The notes beneath the pieces were generated by a model, which was given only the letters and a program-made list of their open reading frames with translations, was not told the origin of the DNA and ran no database searches. The translations under genes and the position numbers were made by a program. Below are positions 13,190 through 25,379 of a stretch of DNA of 64,000 nucleotides, piece after piece. Numbering within the stretch: position 1 is the stretch's first letter; each line of letters begins with the position of its first letter. The DNA comes from Hofstenia miamia. Lineage: Eukaryota > Xenacoelomorpha > Acoela. The stretch spans positions 1,820,271-1,884,270 of the forward strand of contig SCFE01000021.1 of NCBI GenBank assembly GCA_004352715.1, read 5' to 3'.

Positions 13190-14596
13190 TTGCATGAAAA
13201 ATTTATTGAATTGTATCATATAATTGCCTTTTTAATAATAAAATAAGTATCAATTCTAATAATCAAAATGATTTAATTCTTGTTTATTGTTTCAAATGAC
13301 AGGTGTTTTTAAATATAAATCATTTTATTATAATGAGCAATTCCATAAAATAAATAATTACATGTTTTTTATTTTGACGCATTTTAGTGTCCTTCCAAAA
13401 CAAATTACGTACAATGCAAAATTTTATACTTTACATGCAATGTTGAAAAATTAATAAGAAGGCTGTCCCATAGATGTTGTTCATCCTATTGTTAAATAAC
13501 ATAATTACTAATTTGTCCATTTTCAAAAATATATTTATTCATGAGCTACTTTATTGTAAATTAGAAATAAGCTTATGATCATATTTGCTACTTACCAATG
13601 AATCTGAAAGGGAGCTAAGTGAAATCTGAACTTTGCTAGTAACCAAATTATATCTAAAAAATTAATGAATATTATGTTTCAGGATGCCCGTCTGTTTCTA
13701 TCAGCCGTCCTATTTAACTAGTTTTCATGATAATTACGAGATGTCTGTCTGCATTTCTGCCTGCCTGATCCAGTTATTTATTTGTTTGTCATGATAAATT
13801 CAATGTGATAAAAATAGTTTAGAAGTATCATCTTCCATAATACGTACAAATTACCCTCAATTGCAAATATTGATCTATTTTGTTTGAAGTACTAATTTTA
13901 ATAAAACATTGACAATTTTGTTGTGTTGATAGACTGCAAAAAAAGTCCAAATTTTTTAAAAATCTTAAAAAATATGTTGATCTCTCATAACTCAAGAACT
14001 AATAAAATATCCAAACTCTCAAATGTCTCTTTCATTTAAGGAGACGAAATCTAACGAATTGGTGGTCCATCAATAGAAAAGATATTGTTGAGATTAATTG
14101 TTGGAACCATGGACTTTAGACCTCTTTATTCGTTGCATTGTACATATGAAGAGAACTTAAATGTTTAAAAAACGGGCTTTTCATCGAAAAAGTAATACTT
14201 TGAAAAACTTTTGATAAAGAAACAATTTTTATCACAAATGTTCAACAAAGGATTTATCAATATGCCAAAGTCGAAAAATGTTTGAAAATGTGGAAAAAGG
14301 GTTTTAGGGTTCGTTTGCTAAAACTAATGATTTTCTAAGCTTACTGAATCACAAGTTATGTTCGCTTATCAGTAGCAACTGTTAGTTGCAGTTTATTAAA
14401 TTTCAGTCCTTTGATATTTATAGATGCTCTTGAAACAATGAATTCAATGTGAAAACATGAAACTGAAATTTCTTTATATCACTGAGTATTTATTATAAGT
14501 TTTTGCATAACATTAAATAATATATTTAAGAATTTTTGCATACAATGAGTCAAATTACTTATAAAATATACTCTAAGTAATTATACTCAATTTTAG
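11061..14596. other. non-coding stretch, probable intron of the GPCR gene
   Basis: No exon recognised. (AT)n runs lie at about 12482-12518 (ending in GT repeats) and 13144-13186. Earlier GPCR exons must lie upstream of 14597, but I could not see a TM1-TM6 exon here. Confidence 0.5.
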
Positions 14597-14831
14597 TGTC
14601 CATCTTTTGGCTATGGCTCATTCCTGCATGAATCCACTCATCTTCTACAACATGAACAATCAATACAAGTATCGATTTCGAAAAGTTTTCTGTGTGATTA
14701 TTCCTCTTTTGAAGATGGAAAAGCCTGGAACAGGTGCATCATCCCAACAGAACTATACTGCCATTACAAGAACAACATATAGTATGAGTCAAAATAGCAA
14801 GTTTGTAGAAGAACCATCGGTTTATCATTAA
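14597..14831 (+). CDS. rhodopsin-family (class A) GPCR, last coding exon
   Basis: After a TTTTAG acceptor (phase 2) the exon reads VHLLAMAHSCMNPLIFY, which is transmembrane helix 7 with the class A NPxxY motif (here NPLIFY). A basic helix-8 segment (NMNNQYKYRFRKVFC) follows, with a possible palmitoylation cysteine, then a Ser/Thr-rich cytoplasmic tail ending EEPSVYH. The HSCMNP context is usual in peptide-type receptors, but one exon is not enough to name the ligand. A possible polyadenylation signal AATAAA lies at 15262. The receptor acts at the cell surface. TM1-TM6 exons were not found. Confidence 0.75.
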
Positions 14832-15690
14832 TGCTAAAAAATGAGCGTTAGTAATAGCAATACACCGAAATCAATTCATTTAGAAAAAGCAATTTGAAAA
14901 TTTTTCAATTCCCTCATTTAATGTTTAGTGTTTTGTCAATTATTGCCTCACAAATTTACAAACATTTTGCCAAAATTCACAACTAAGTAATATACTCAAA
15001 TTTAGTTTTTGTATTAGAATGTGTGATAATCCGATTTGACAGGGCGTAATGTTAAAAAATTTTGTTTTGTTTTAGACTTAATTGTTTAAATGTGTTTAAG
15101 GAATTGTATTTGCATGATAGTGATGATGCATTATATTAAAGACTTATGTTATGTTGTCGACATATTCAATTACTTGAATTCACTGCTTCTTATTTAAGTT
15201 TAATGGATTGATTGGTGTAATCTGGCGAATCCATTATCTTACATTCTAGTAGCAGTATTAAAATAAAAATCATTGATGTTGAAAAAGCAAATCTGTGTCA
15301 ATGCTTTATAAATTGGCAAGCTTCTAAATGAAATGATGGTATATTATTTATAGGTTAAGAAAATTTATTTATCCAATTGTGTAGCCAGAAAATGAATGCA
15401 TAATTGCATGCTTTAAATTTTAATCACTTTGAAAATACATTTGTAAATATCACGATATCAAATTTAATTTTTAAACTCATCACTTACGGATGAAGAACTA
15501 TCAAAAAATTAGTGATTTTGATGAAAGTTCTTGTGATTATGACTGGGTTCATGATACACTACAGAGCTTTGCGAGTGTTAAAAGTGTAATTGTAAGGTAA
15601 AAATCACACAAGGGAAATACATACAGATAGATCAAATAGACATTGAATTATCAAAATTATCTTAGAAAAAATGATATTTAATAATTTAAT

Positions 15691-15762
15691 AAAATTTAAT
15701 AAAACATGATAATAATAATTATTGATAAAATTTAATAAAACATGATAATAATAATTATTGAC
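15691..15762. repeat. two tandem copies of a 36-bp AT-rich unit
   Basis: The unit begins AAAATTTAATAAAACATGAT and recurs without spacing at 15727. The two copies are near-identical. Confidence 0.85.
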
Positions 15763-16140
15763 ATAGAGTGAGGTCTAGATAACATTTCCCATACAATAAA
15801 CATTATAATAAAGCTTATTTTAGCATTTGAATATCGCTATTTTTTCATATAGATGTAGGTATAAACATAAATAGCAACAAACGTATTGCTCTTCATTAGT
15901 CATTAATCACTGAGGTTACACATAACATTGAAATGATTGCTTACATGATGCATTGAAGACTTATCTTAATGGTGTGTTAATGCTCACTTCTATGTATGGA
16001 AAAATTGTTTGCAGATATAATTACCTTGCATAATCTGTCTAAAGGTTCTGAGTTTAATATAAAATTGACAAGAATACGTTGCCGTTGTGATTCTGCTGAA
16101 GGCAGCAATCGTTGATAGCCTTCTGATTCTTAAGCAAAGT

Positions 16141-16283
16141 CTTCCATCCGTTCGTGATTATGAACGTTATCACTTATCAATAACACATGTGTTTATTTTT
16201 GGTTGAATGCAGACGTCGTTATTGGAATACATTAAGCCTTATAATTCTTCAAATAAAATTTTCCATCCGTTCGTGATTATGAC
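16141..16283. repeat. dispersed direct repeat CTTCCATCCGTTCGTGATTA, 119 bp apart
   Basis: CTTCCATCCGTTCGTGATTA at 16141 recurs as TTTCCATCCGTTCGTGATTA at about 16260. Flanking bases are partly similar, which suggests an old tandem duplication. Confidence 0.6.
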
Positions 16284-17859
16284 ACAATGTGATAATTTCA
16301 TGTTACCATATCCATCTATTTTATTCAACACAAACAAAATTGTTATTGACCTTTTGCTTAATTTTATATAGATTTATAATATCATGTTTATGAGACTTAA
16401 CAAATATTCGTAAATGAAATATTACTACGTCAATTTACTGAAAATTTTGCATAGACGATTGTGTGCAGTTCTTCAAAGGCTCGAATTTTGTTACCTTATT
16501 GAAATAAATCATGAATCGTTTGAAAAGTGATGCGGACACAATGGTTCCTTAATAATTAAGTTGAAATCTATTATGATGCTTCTTTAAGTATTAGCTTAAT
16601 AAGCTAGTTGAAGCTTCATAGATTTCAAAATTGCCATTGAAAAAATAATATTCCGCCTCCTGTTAATGAGTAAAACAATATCACTAAGGTTTTAAACACT
16701 GGGGTGGTATGCAAACACCCTAATCCGTGCCATTCCTTCTAAAACTGGATTTTCCGGATCACCACTCCTCTCAATTCCGTATTCATTCTTCCAAATTCTA
16801 GATCATGTCTGTTTCATGCCTGAATTTTAAAGAAGTATTTTATAAACCTAAGCCCTAACATAAGCCTAAAATAGACTATTCGTGAACCTAGGACCTCAAC
16901 TCTAACCGAGTTAAGCTCTAACCTATGTCACAAATGGATTTTTTCTAGACCTAAACTTAGACGTTAGAATGAGCATATATGAAAATAGATAGAATAATAA
17001 TGGTAAAATAACCTGCAAAAATATACAAAGGTGTCAAACTTTTCCCTGAAGAATCAGGTTTGACCTATTAGACTTATCCCAGAAATCAAAACACCCTAGG
17101 GGTTTCAGGTAAGGGCTAGAGCCATTGATCTCTAATAGCTTGATATTTGTATTGTGAATAACCAAACGGGAAAATGAAAATGAGGGAAGAGTGAACTGAC
17201 AAATTCTTCTTTGAGATTACCTTTTGACATTGACTATTGAAGTGACCTTCGACTCAGTATTAAATAGAGGAAGAATAGAAATTTCGAATGGTGCATTCAT
17301 CCTATTGTATAAAATGAAAAATTTGAAAAATTTAGTTGCCATGAAACCATGTTTCATTTCAAAAAAAAACCTCCATAACTTTTAAATGATTCATAGAGTT
17401 GGGTCTTGGCTCTGAACTTTTAAATCTACATTTTCAAGAACATTCAGATACCGGGTCTAATATTCATCCAACCGTCGACCCATAAAGGCCCTATTGCGTT
17501 ACTGACTTTTGCGTTCTAGAAAAATCATTGTCGAAATTATTTCGTCAAAAGCTTGAATTCCATCAAGAAAGTGAACTTAAGTATGCTTTTTAACAAATTA
17601 CTGTGAAGCCTATCTCAAAAAATATACAACACTATATGTAATGCTGACTATTATCAAAGACATTGCTGAATTCTTGAATGTGAAGAACAACTTTTTACAT
17701 ATTTTGACAGAATGAAATACATGCAACAATAAGATACATTTTCTCTTAATTTCTAGACATGAGGACGTAAGCACTATCGAATGTATAAATGCTCTTAAAT
17801 AGAAAGGCTTTATTAATGCCTAGCTCTTCAAAAGCAAACGAAATTTTTGATGTTTTCAT

Positions 17860-18082
17860 TTAACACTAGAAGCACCAAATGTGTCAAAATTGGCTCAAAT
17901 TATAATTTTGTTTATTTGCGTATGCATTCATTAAAACCAACAGCATGTATATACACCTCCAAAAATATCGATAATCTATTTAAATTTCCATAAATAAAAA
18001 TTTTTTCATACTTTACATAACTTTTAATTGAAATGCAACATGTAAAATGAATCTCAAGGAGAAATGGTACTTCTAGTGTTAA
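17860..18082. mobile_element. piggyBac-type MITE (223 bp)
   Basis: Begins TTAACACTAGAA and ends TTCTAGTGTTAA, a perfect 12-bp inverted repeat bounded by TTAA, the piggyBac target site. The interior is AT-rich without coding capacity. The same terminal word occurs at 19108-19120 and 45683-45695. Confidence 0.75.
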
Positions 18083-18779
18083 CACATGGACACCACGTAG
18101 TATCAATCCTCTGAATTCTAGACCAACTTCTGTTATCCATATGTTGTCACCAACCCTCGAGAAAATTCTTAGTAAGTAACTGCGAATATATGAATGACTA
18201 CATTACCTTTGTATACATACGTTTAAAGTTTAGTTGAAAGAAATCAATTGTCTACCAATGTTTTACTATCAAATGTTTGTGAATAGTCAGGAACAATCGA
18301 TTATAATTGGCTAAGATAAATCGATGCAGCTCTCATTCTGTGCCTTTTTTCATAAACGATTTGAAATTACATTAGGGAATTTTATGTGCCGACGTCAATA
18401 CACATTATGGTTGCTTGCTCTAGAAAAAATTCGAAAATCTGATGCACCCTATTTTCCGTGAATGTAAACGCTTCAATAAATATTTATAGTCTCTGAACAT
18501 GTTAAGTGATGTTGATTGTTCTATTGTTCTTATGATACTACAGGGATTCAAAGTGAATAAAGCGCAAAAGAAGGATTTAGTTACAAATACAGCCCTGTTG
18601 ATTTTTTGCCATCCAACAAATTTGGGGCAATAAGATATAGCATGTAGCTTTTGGAGCGAGAATTTTTTGAAAGGGGAATTTGAGGCTGCAGAACTTAAAG
18701 CTTGGGGCAATATGGGGCCAATTTCAGCACGTTAAATGGGACAGGGCACTAAGTCTGTAGGCGGGGGAGGGCAAATCAC

Positions 18780-18943
18780 AATTACTCTGCTCCACTTCCA
18801 TCTCTGATTCAGAATCAATATCTTCAAGGCCATCAACGGTAACGTCTGATGCAGCTGCAAGGATACGCCGAGTTTGGCCCCGGCTTAGGGTTTTGTAGCC
18901 GGGACCGAGCTTGCCCAAAGTTTTTGGCCCATGTCCATCCCTG
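18780..18943 (-). mobile_element. hAT-type non-autonomous element, one or two ends
   Basis: Two hAT-like ends face right: CCATCTCTG near 18798-18806 and GGCCCATGTCCATCCCTG at 18926-18943. The GC-rich interior words (GCCGGGACCGAGC, GGCCCCGGC) are like those in the element at 24450-24832. A minus-strand frame here (18724-18918) looks protein-like by composition but starts inside the repeat, so I do not call it a gene. The left partners are not identified. Confidence 0.4.
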
Positions 18944-18959
18944 TATATAACAAATGGTA

Positions 18960-19120
18960 TTACTATTAGTGGTCAAATCTTACCACTTTGGCAATTTCAG
19001 GTTTGCAAACGAATAATATGCTATCAAACGCTTTGCTAAAATTGGCTCATAGTTGGCATTTAATATGAGATCAAAGAATGAAAATGGTCTAATCTGACTA
19101 CTTCGGCTTTCTAGTGTTAA
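18960..19120. mobile_element. piggyBac-type MITE remnant
   Basis: Ends CTTTCTAGTGTTAA at 19107-19120, the terminal word of the 17860 element. Two related internal words (GGTCAAATCTTACCACTTTGG and GGTCTAATCTGACTACTTCGG, each shown here to about 20 bases) begin at 18971 and 19086. The left terminus is degenerate. Confidence 0.4.
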
Positions 19121-19990
19121 CTGATCGGACGCAATTTGTACAAATTGAGTATGCGACCTCAGGCTTATATCGGTAATCAGGGTTCTATATTGAGGCCCTT
19201 TCTTTTCGTAATTTATTGTATTGATTTGCAAAATGTACGAGTAAATTGCGAACTTCTTAAATATGCGGACGAAACGAAATCGATTGGGTTTTTAAATGCA
19301 AATATTCAATTAGACATTGATAGAATAACATAGTGGTCCAAAGTGAACGACATGAACTTTTCGTATGAAAAATGCTACCGCCTATTACTTGGTAAATTGA
19401 AATCGGTTCTCTTTGATTTGGAATGCAACATAAACGAATTTGTAATTGATACCGTGTTGCGATATGGAATTTGATGTCGGAGTTTTCATTGACGAAAAAC
19501 TTCTCTGGAAAGGCACATTGCCTTAAGTGCATTTTATATAGTCAAAGGGTCTGTTCTAAGTGTTTGCCACCACAAATAAAATTATCTATTTATAGAAGCT
19601 ATGTATTACCCATTTTGACATATGCTTGGTAATGTTGGCGTCAGAAAAGATCAGAACATGAGTAGAGTTGAAAACTTACAAAAATGTGTTACCAAAAACG
19701 ATCTTAAATTATAAAGAATTTACCAACAAGGAAAGACTCTTAAACTTGTGTGCTTTACGAAAATCGTTTAGTCTCTAAATAAATATATAATGTTTTTGAT
19801 TTATATTGGGCCGGAAAAGTAACATTTTCGTCAAATCAAAGACGACACGACCTATTTGTTACTCTTATTACAGATCATTGATCGTCCTTGTGTGACAACA
19901 TTTTTGGTGTTTCGCAATGAAATTGGCAAACGCTCTACCACTTTTATAATGAAATTATGATTTTTATCGTAGCTGAAGGGCCGCCTAATG
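19121..19990 (+). pseudogene. LINE reverse transcriptase relic
   Basis: The frame at 19136-19333 contains the RT palm signature GNQGSILRPFLFVIYCIDL followed by a YADE box (normally YADD, so a catalytic aspartate is changed). Later bases in mixed frames keep post-RT words such as EFTNKERLLNLC and KLANALP. Frameshifts and stops are frequent. It starts right after a piggyBac-type end, so the MITE may have inserted in the LINE or be merely adjacent. Confidence 0.65.
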
Positions 19991-21666
19991 TGTTTCTATG
20001 TGAACGTACTTAACAAATGCCTATGGTTAATTTGTTGTCGATGTAACTTCTGTCGAAAATATAAAGCTTCTTTGTAGTATTTTTTATATTTTTTACCAGC
20101 ATCTTGTCCCTTCAATTTATTCTGAAAATGCATATTAAATAATTTATTTCTGAGATTCTTAATACACAAATTCCCCGGAAAATTTGAGAGCATAATTTGA
20201 GAAGGCTGTTCAGTATGCTGTCTACATGGTTATTGTTTGCTGCTTATAAATAGAAAAATTAAACTTGAGAAAAATTTAGCCCTTACGAACACTGACAAAT
20301 TTCATTAAGGGTAAGCTTATTTTGCTTCAATTTATAAGAAATAAAAATAGTCAATTGCTTTTTCAAGTCGATTTTGCCCTACAGTCATTTTGTTGTATAA
20401 ATCTACAAATTTGCAGTAGGAAAATATGCCGAGTACAAAAATGAAAAATTAAATTGTTTTGTGTATTTTTAATTTTAAATGTGCTACGTTTGTCATAGAT
20501 AATTAATATTTAGTATATTCAGTCTATAAGTTAGCTCTAAATGTCTTTTGAATGTTAGGTTATGCTCTCTACGGGTGTTTAAATCTAATTTATTCCCCGT
20601 ACGAAAAGTAGTTGAGAAGTAATTAATTTTCACAAATTCACTTCTTTGTACATTCTTTTCAATAAGTCGTTCATTTGCCTAAGTTGTAATTGAATTCAGA
20701 CTGTTATCAGTAATATACGATTGAAAAAGCATTAAAATTTTGGTTACTTTATCAGGTTATTTTCAGGGCCAATAACAACCAAACAGACATGATACTGGCA
20801 AACTAAATAGCTTAGTTATTTTTTGTTTTCTGATAATTGCAATTATTTATTGTTAATTATGTTATTTTGGATGTATTTATATTTGCAAGATCATCATTGA
20901 TATTAACTAAGAACTTTCCAGATAGCAAGTGCATAGTATAGGTAAAGTCAGTTTTCGTAGTAAATGATTAAAGGACCGAATTTGGTGTTATGTGAAATTT
21001 TGAAAATTTTCAAAAAATTCAAGAAATTGTGTGTGATTTTACTGGCAGTGGGATTCTTTGTGAAAACGTAAGAAGTGCCTGTCAAAATCCAGAGTTTGTT
21101 AAACATACATAGTTGAGTTCGATCAGTGCAATAGCTGTCTTGTGAGTCTGCTCGAACGCGCTGAAAGTCAAAGTTTCACAATCCTAGCCACTCAAATTGA
21201 TTTCGCACACATGGACTTTAAATCTGATCCCTGAGGTATCAGAGTTGCACACCGGCTGGCCACAGGCCGTAATTTTGCAAGCCTTACCGGCAGTAAATAT
21301 AAAAGGAATTAAGTTTTTTTCGGAAACATGTAGCCTTTCATAAAATGGACTTCATGTTTTTTAGAAAATTACCACTTTTTTATTTTTAATAGAAACACTT
21401 TTTTACTTATGTTTCTCTCAATCATATATTCCCCTTTTAACAGTAACTAATGTAGCTACTGAAGTACCTTTAGTGTAAAAGTGAATCCAGTGAAGAAGAA
21501 TTATTTCTCTTCCTAACTGAATGCAGCACCATGCAAAATGCTAGGAAAATAAGTCGTAGTAAAAAAAATACAACACGTAAAAGACCTCTACCGACCGTAA
21601 TATAGTAGATCAAGGAAATTGGGGACTTCAAAAGAAGCCATACATCACCTGTAATATTCTGTTGTC
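19991..21666. other. non-coding stretch
   Basis: No gene recognised. A GC-richer patch at about 21140-21290 (CCGGCTGGCCACAGGCCG) is probably an old repeat. Confidence 0.4.
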
Positions 21667-21918
21667 TTGTCAAGCAACCTGAGTGGTTGTGGAGAGCTCA
21701 TTTTCCATGCTAAAGAAGTTATGTTAACTAAGATCAGAAATATTCTGCCGTCAAAATCAAAAGAACAAGAAAACTTTACAATTATAATGAAAACAAAATT
21801 TACGAAAAAAAGAGAAGCAATTACCATCAATGAAATAACAGATAAATGTAAAACATTAAACAGACAAAAAGAACTAAAACAATGCAAACTATGTGTCTTC
21901 TATTTTCCCCATACCTAA
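21667..21918 (+). pseudogene. possible second Penelope-like C-terminal fragment
   Basis: The words NFTIIMKTKFTKKREAITI align with NFTVLMKTKNTKAAEGLIM in the copy at 636-881, so this is probably the tail of a related Penelope element. The GIY-YIG core itself is not visible. Weakly supported. Confidence 0.3.
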
Positions 21919-23982
21919 TTTTCAGGTAAAGAATTAAGCCCCATGCGATCAACAACAAACTCTAGCTGTTTCTATAAATGTAGATAGACCTCTAAAATCC
22001 GTGAAAACTTGCCGTGAGGCTTCGGCTCCATCTCGTGGTGATTTCAGAATATTTGGATATCTATATTTGTCCTTGAGTAATATGAATTTAAGTATTTTTT
22101 CAAAAACCATTGTTTTTCAAAAATTCCGAGGTAATATACTTTCGCTCTTAGTGTTCTCGTAAGCTTTTACAACATAAATTTTCCATTAATATTAAAAAAA
22201 CATATTTTAATTCACTCGCTGCTATGTGTCATCAGAGATCCTTAACACTATAACAGCGATTACTCCTTGAGAATAAATTTACATATGATGTTTCACATGC
22301 GAAAATTATGGAGTAGAAATTTAATTTCTATAAATAACAAATTCAATGAGATTATCAATATAATTGGAAGTATATGTACCTGCTAGTCTCTTAGCGGAAT
22401 GAATAATGAAGGAAATCAAAATTCTTGAAGGTCATTTGACCTATTGTCGCTTTTTTAGTGGTAAGTATGGAAGGACATTGTCATTGACGTTAATGTAAGT
22501 TTTTTAGTTTTCAGAGCATCATCAATTACTACACTATTTGTAAGTTGTAATTAAATTGTATTCAACTTGCAAATAAATAATCCTATTATAATGATCTTAG
22601 GAAAAGAAATTCAAACCGCTCCCGTTCAAAAATTTTTTTACACATATGCTCTCTTCCCCCATCCTGCTTAAAAAATAATTTATGATGTTTATGATTTAAA
22701 AAATCCTATGTAAGTATTTTTCAAGATTGATCTATATATAAGGTCATGCAGCCCTCAAGTTTATCCATTAAGGTGCAGCTAGATAGGATATCTAATTGCA
22801 GGTCTTCAGGTAATCTTTTGCGCATATATAAATGAATAGCTATCTATACACCTACAGTAATTAACTCGATTTTGTTGTGATTCTATACACTCTTTTGCAT
22901 TAGGTGTTACCATGCTTTGAATGTGAATAAAAATCATTTTACCAATGTATGATGATCACATTTATTACTTATTTTGTTCCTAAAATGCATGATAAAGACA
23001 TAATAAAATATTAAAAAAACAACATATGGTTTGTTTAAAGTTTATTCATTTTTTAAATATCTAATGCACCCCATTGAAATCCTCGTTCATAGCACGGCAC
23101 GGGCAGTTTCCTATTAAAAAATAAATAAAACCAAATTCAATGTATATGCATTGTGATCCAGCCAAATATTCAGGGACAAATTTGAGGGCTGTGTGTTTGA
23201 CTGGATGACCTTACATATAGATCGCTCTTGGCACTTACATAATTTCTTAAAAGATCTATCACAGCTAAGATGATACCATGATGGACAAGAGATGTGATGA
23301 TTCAGATGCTGTGGAATGTTCTCAAAGTAAAAAACTTTAACTTTCAATTACACTAAATTGATAATGTCTGTAAGTGAAAATGTTACAATCAAAAAATGAG
23401 AACCAGTGACACTGCTTGTCAGGATTGTTTTTATATGAGACTATGAATGCTCAGGCACAAAGTGTTAAAAATCCGATAAAATTTTATGGCCATGTCTTAT
23501 GTAATGGTTTCAATTAATTTCAAGTTTAAAAATTGATGTGAAATACATGGAATGAAAGGAGCAATAATGAATGAATTTTTATTAAAAAGTTGAAAATGTA
23601 GTTGCGCTTAGTAAGCACAACTTATTTGACAAAAGCTGTTATCGCTTCTATGCGTGCCGATGACGTAGTTTATTAGCAAAGTAACAAGTGCTTTCTGAAC
23701 GAATTAACATTAATGACGTAATTATTGTTTTTCGAAAGGTCACAATTTCATTTTACAACAAAGCATGAAATTTTTTTCAAACTATTAAAGTTAACTGTTT
23801 GGCCAGATTAATTACTTTTAGCATATTCATAACTTAGTTATGTTTACTACCAAATAAAAACTATAAATGAAATTTGAAGAAATGTAATACATGTAGAAAA
23901 AACACGCCAGCTACGAAGTGCTTCAGACTCGATTATTTAAATAAATGTTGACTAAGTTTAAGAATTTTAGATCAGGTCTATC
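21919..23982. other. non-coding stretch
   Basis: No gene recognised. A minus-strand ORF at 23114-23347 has cysteines and histidines (HISCPSWYHLSC) but no supporting similarity. Confidence 0.4.
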
Positions 23983-24264
23983 CAGACCCTTGGCATGCAC
24001 TTGCGAGTTAGGGGGTTATAGCCCCGCAAAGTTCAATAAATTAATCATAGTTTTAATCATATGAAATAGTTTCACACTTTTCAATGAATTTTTAGATAGA
24101 GTGGCATTAACATTTTATATATTTTAACTAAAATATATTCACTCCAACTAAGTTACAGACTATTAGAATTAATACTATGGAGTTTTGTATCCAGGATGCC
24201 GGGAGGAAGGGGCCAAGCGACCTAACAGGAAGGCCATGTCTCCTGCCCCCTTGCCATGGCTCTG
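23983..24264. mobile_element. short hAT-type element with 8-bp target duplication
   Basis: Begins CAGACCCTTGGCATGCACTT and ends CCCTTGCCATGGCTCTG, imperfect inverted ends with hAT-like CAG...CTG tips. It is flanked by GGTCTATC (23975) and GGTCTATA (24265), 7 of 8 identical. It has no coding capacity. Confidence 0.6.
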
Positions 24265-24449
24265 GGTCTATATGGATTATTCAGGTCATCTCAGGTTTCA
24301 TGTCGAGCTGGAATCGCTATAAATCAGGTTCAGGTAAAAGCAGTTTAAAGGTTTGACAACATCCATAACGTTTAAATCAATTTTGAATAAACAAATTGAT
24401 TGACAGTATATAATTGCTTCATTCTATATATGCAACATCAGTGGCAAAC

Positions 24450-24832
24450 CAGAGATGGACATGGGCAACCCTTAGACCAAAAAATGGAAAATGGGTCGAA
24501 TTAAAATAACCGGTTATTCCGCAAAGTGCACGCAAAGAAATTGAGTTTTATATAATTTATTATAACTATAAAGTGAAAAATAACATTTACATTTTGCAAA
24601 TTTTACATTAGTACCATATATTTTTCTAAATTTCAATTTAGAATCTTCAATTGTAGATTGTAGATTTTATTTGAAGTATCTATTCTACCACATTTTGGTG
24701 AAGCAAGCCGACAAATTAAAGAAAATTGTTTGACAACTATTATAAAAATAGGCCGGGTTGGCAATAATTTAAATGAGCCTAGCCGAATTCGGGCCGGGTT
24801 TGGGTCTAAATTTTCGGCCATGTCCATTTTTG
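24450..24832. mobile_element. short hAT-type element with perfect 8-bp target duplication
   Basis: Begins CAGAGATGGACATGGGC and ends GGCCATGTCCATTTTTG. Both flanks are TGGCAAAC (24442-24449 and 24833-24840), the 8-bp duplication expected of hAT transposition. The interior has degenerate GC-rich words near the right end (GGCCGGGTTGG, TTCGGGCCGGGTTTGGG) and AT-rich sequence between. At 383 bp and without transposase it is non-autonomous. Confidence 0.8.
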
Positions 24833-25158
24833 TGGCAAACGCTTTATGATTTATAATTGGCTTTCAGCTGGTTATTGGGTCAACCTGTTTACCCAGTTAC
24901 ATGTTCATCTCCTTTTTGCTCCAAATTGTACTAATATTATTATTGGTATTTATCAAATGCCATCATAAAGAACATCAACATGCTACTATGTTAGTATGAC
25001 AGGTTAAATCGGGAAAAATATTTAAACCTTAGAACAATTTCTGGTTTGTTAGAATTTGTTGATATCCAAATAATAAACGATGCTTGCATTCAGGCACATT
25101 GTAATGAAAAGAGGAAATATAAATCAAGAAGAGAGGATGTTGCTTATATTAAATCAGA

Positions 25159-25379
25159 TCAAGTTTGAAGTGGAGATGAACTCAGATCAAATTTAAAAAA
25201 GGGTTGCAACATTTGAAGGAAAAATAGAACTTTCTCTTGCAAAATACTGATAGAAATTGCGCGTAGATGTTCGTAACAATTATCAACGATTTTGACAGGT
25301 GCTTGCGATCTAATTTCGTACGCACCGCCACTAGTCATGACCGCAAATTCAACCGGCGAATATCTTTGTCGTCGCAACT
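25159..25379 (-). CDS. exon-like ORF of unknown gene
   Basis: After a good acceptor (TTTGATTAG) the frame reads LRRQRYSPVEFAVMTSGGAY then EIRSQAPVKIVDNCYEHL, with codon use and composition far more protein-like than the surroundings. The pattern resembles the FVLLSAQG...RPVDQLR segment of Nup155-type nucleoporins, but too weakly to assign. The 3' half (KVLFFLQM onward) looks like intron read-through. No neighbouring exons were found. It could equally be an old transposon fragment. Confidence 0.3.

Larger units (their letters stand above)
14832..17859. other. GPCR 3'UTR candidate and non-coding sequence
   Basis: From 14832 to about 15280 is the likely 3'UTR. The rest has no recognisable gene. 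Two small direct repeats are noted as separate entries. Confidence 0.45.

Noticed and set aside
18724-18918. Minus ORF with an acidic segment (GLEDIDSESEMEVEQ) as a gene
   Set aside because: It begins inside hAT-type terminal sequence and runs through a second hAT-like tip; no homologue recognised.
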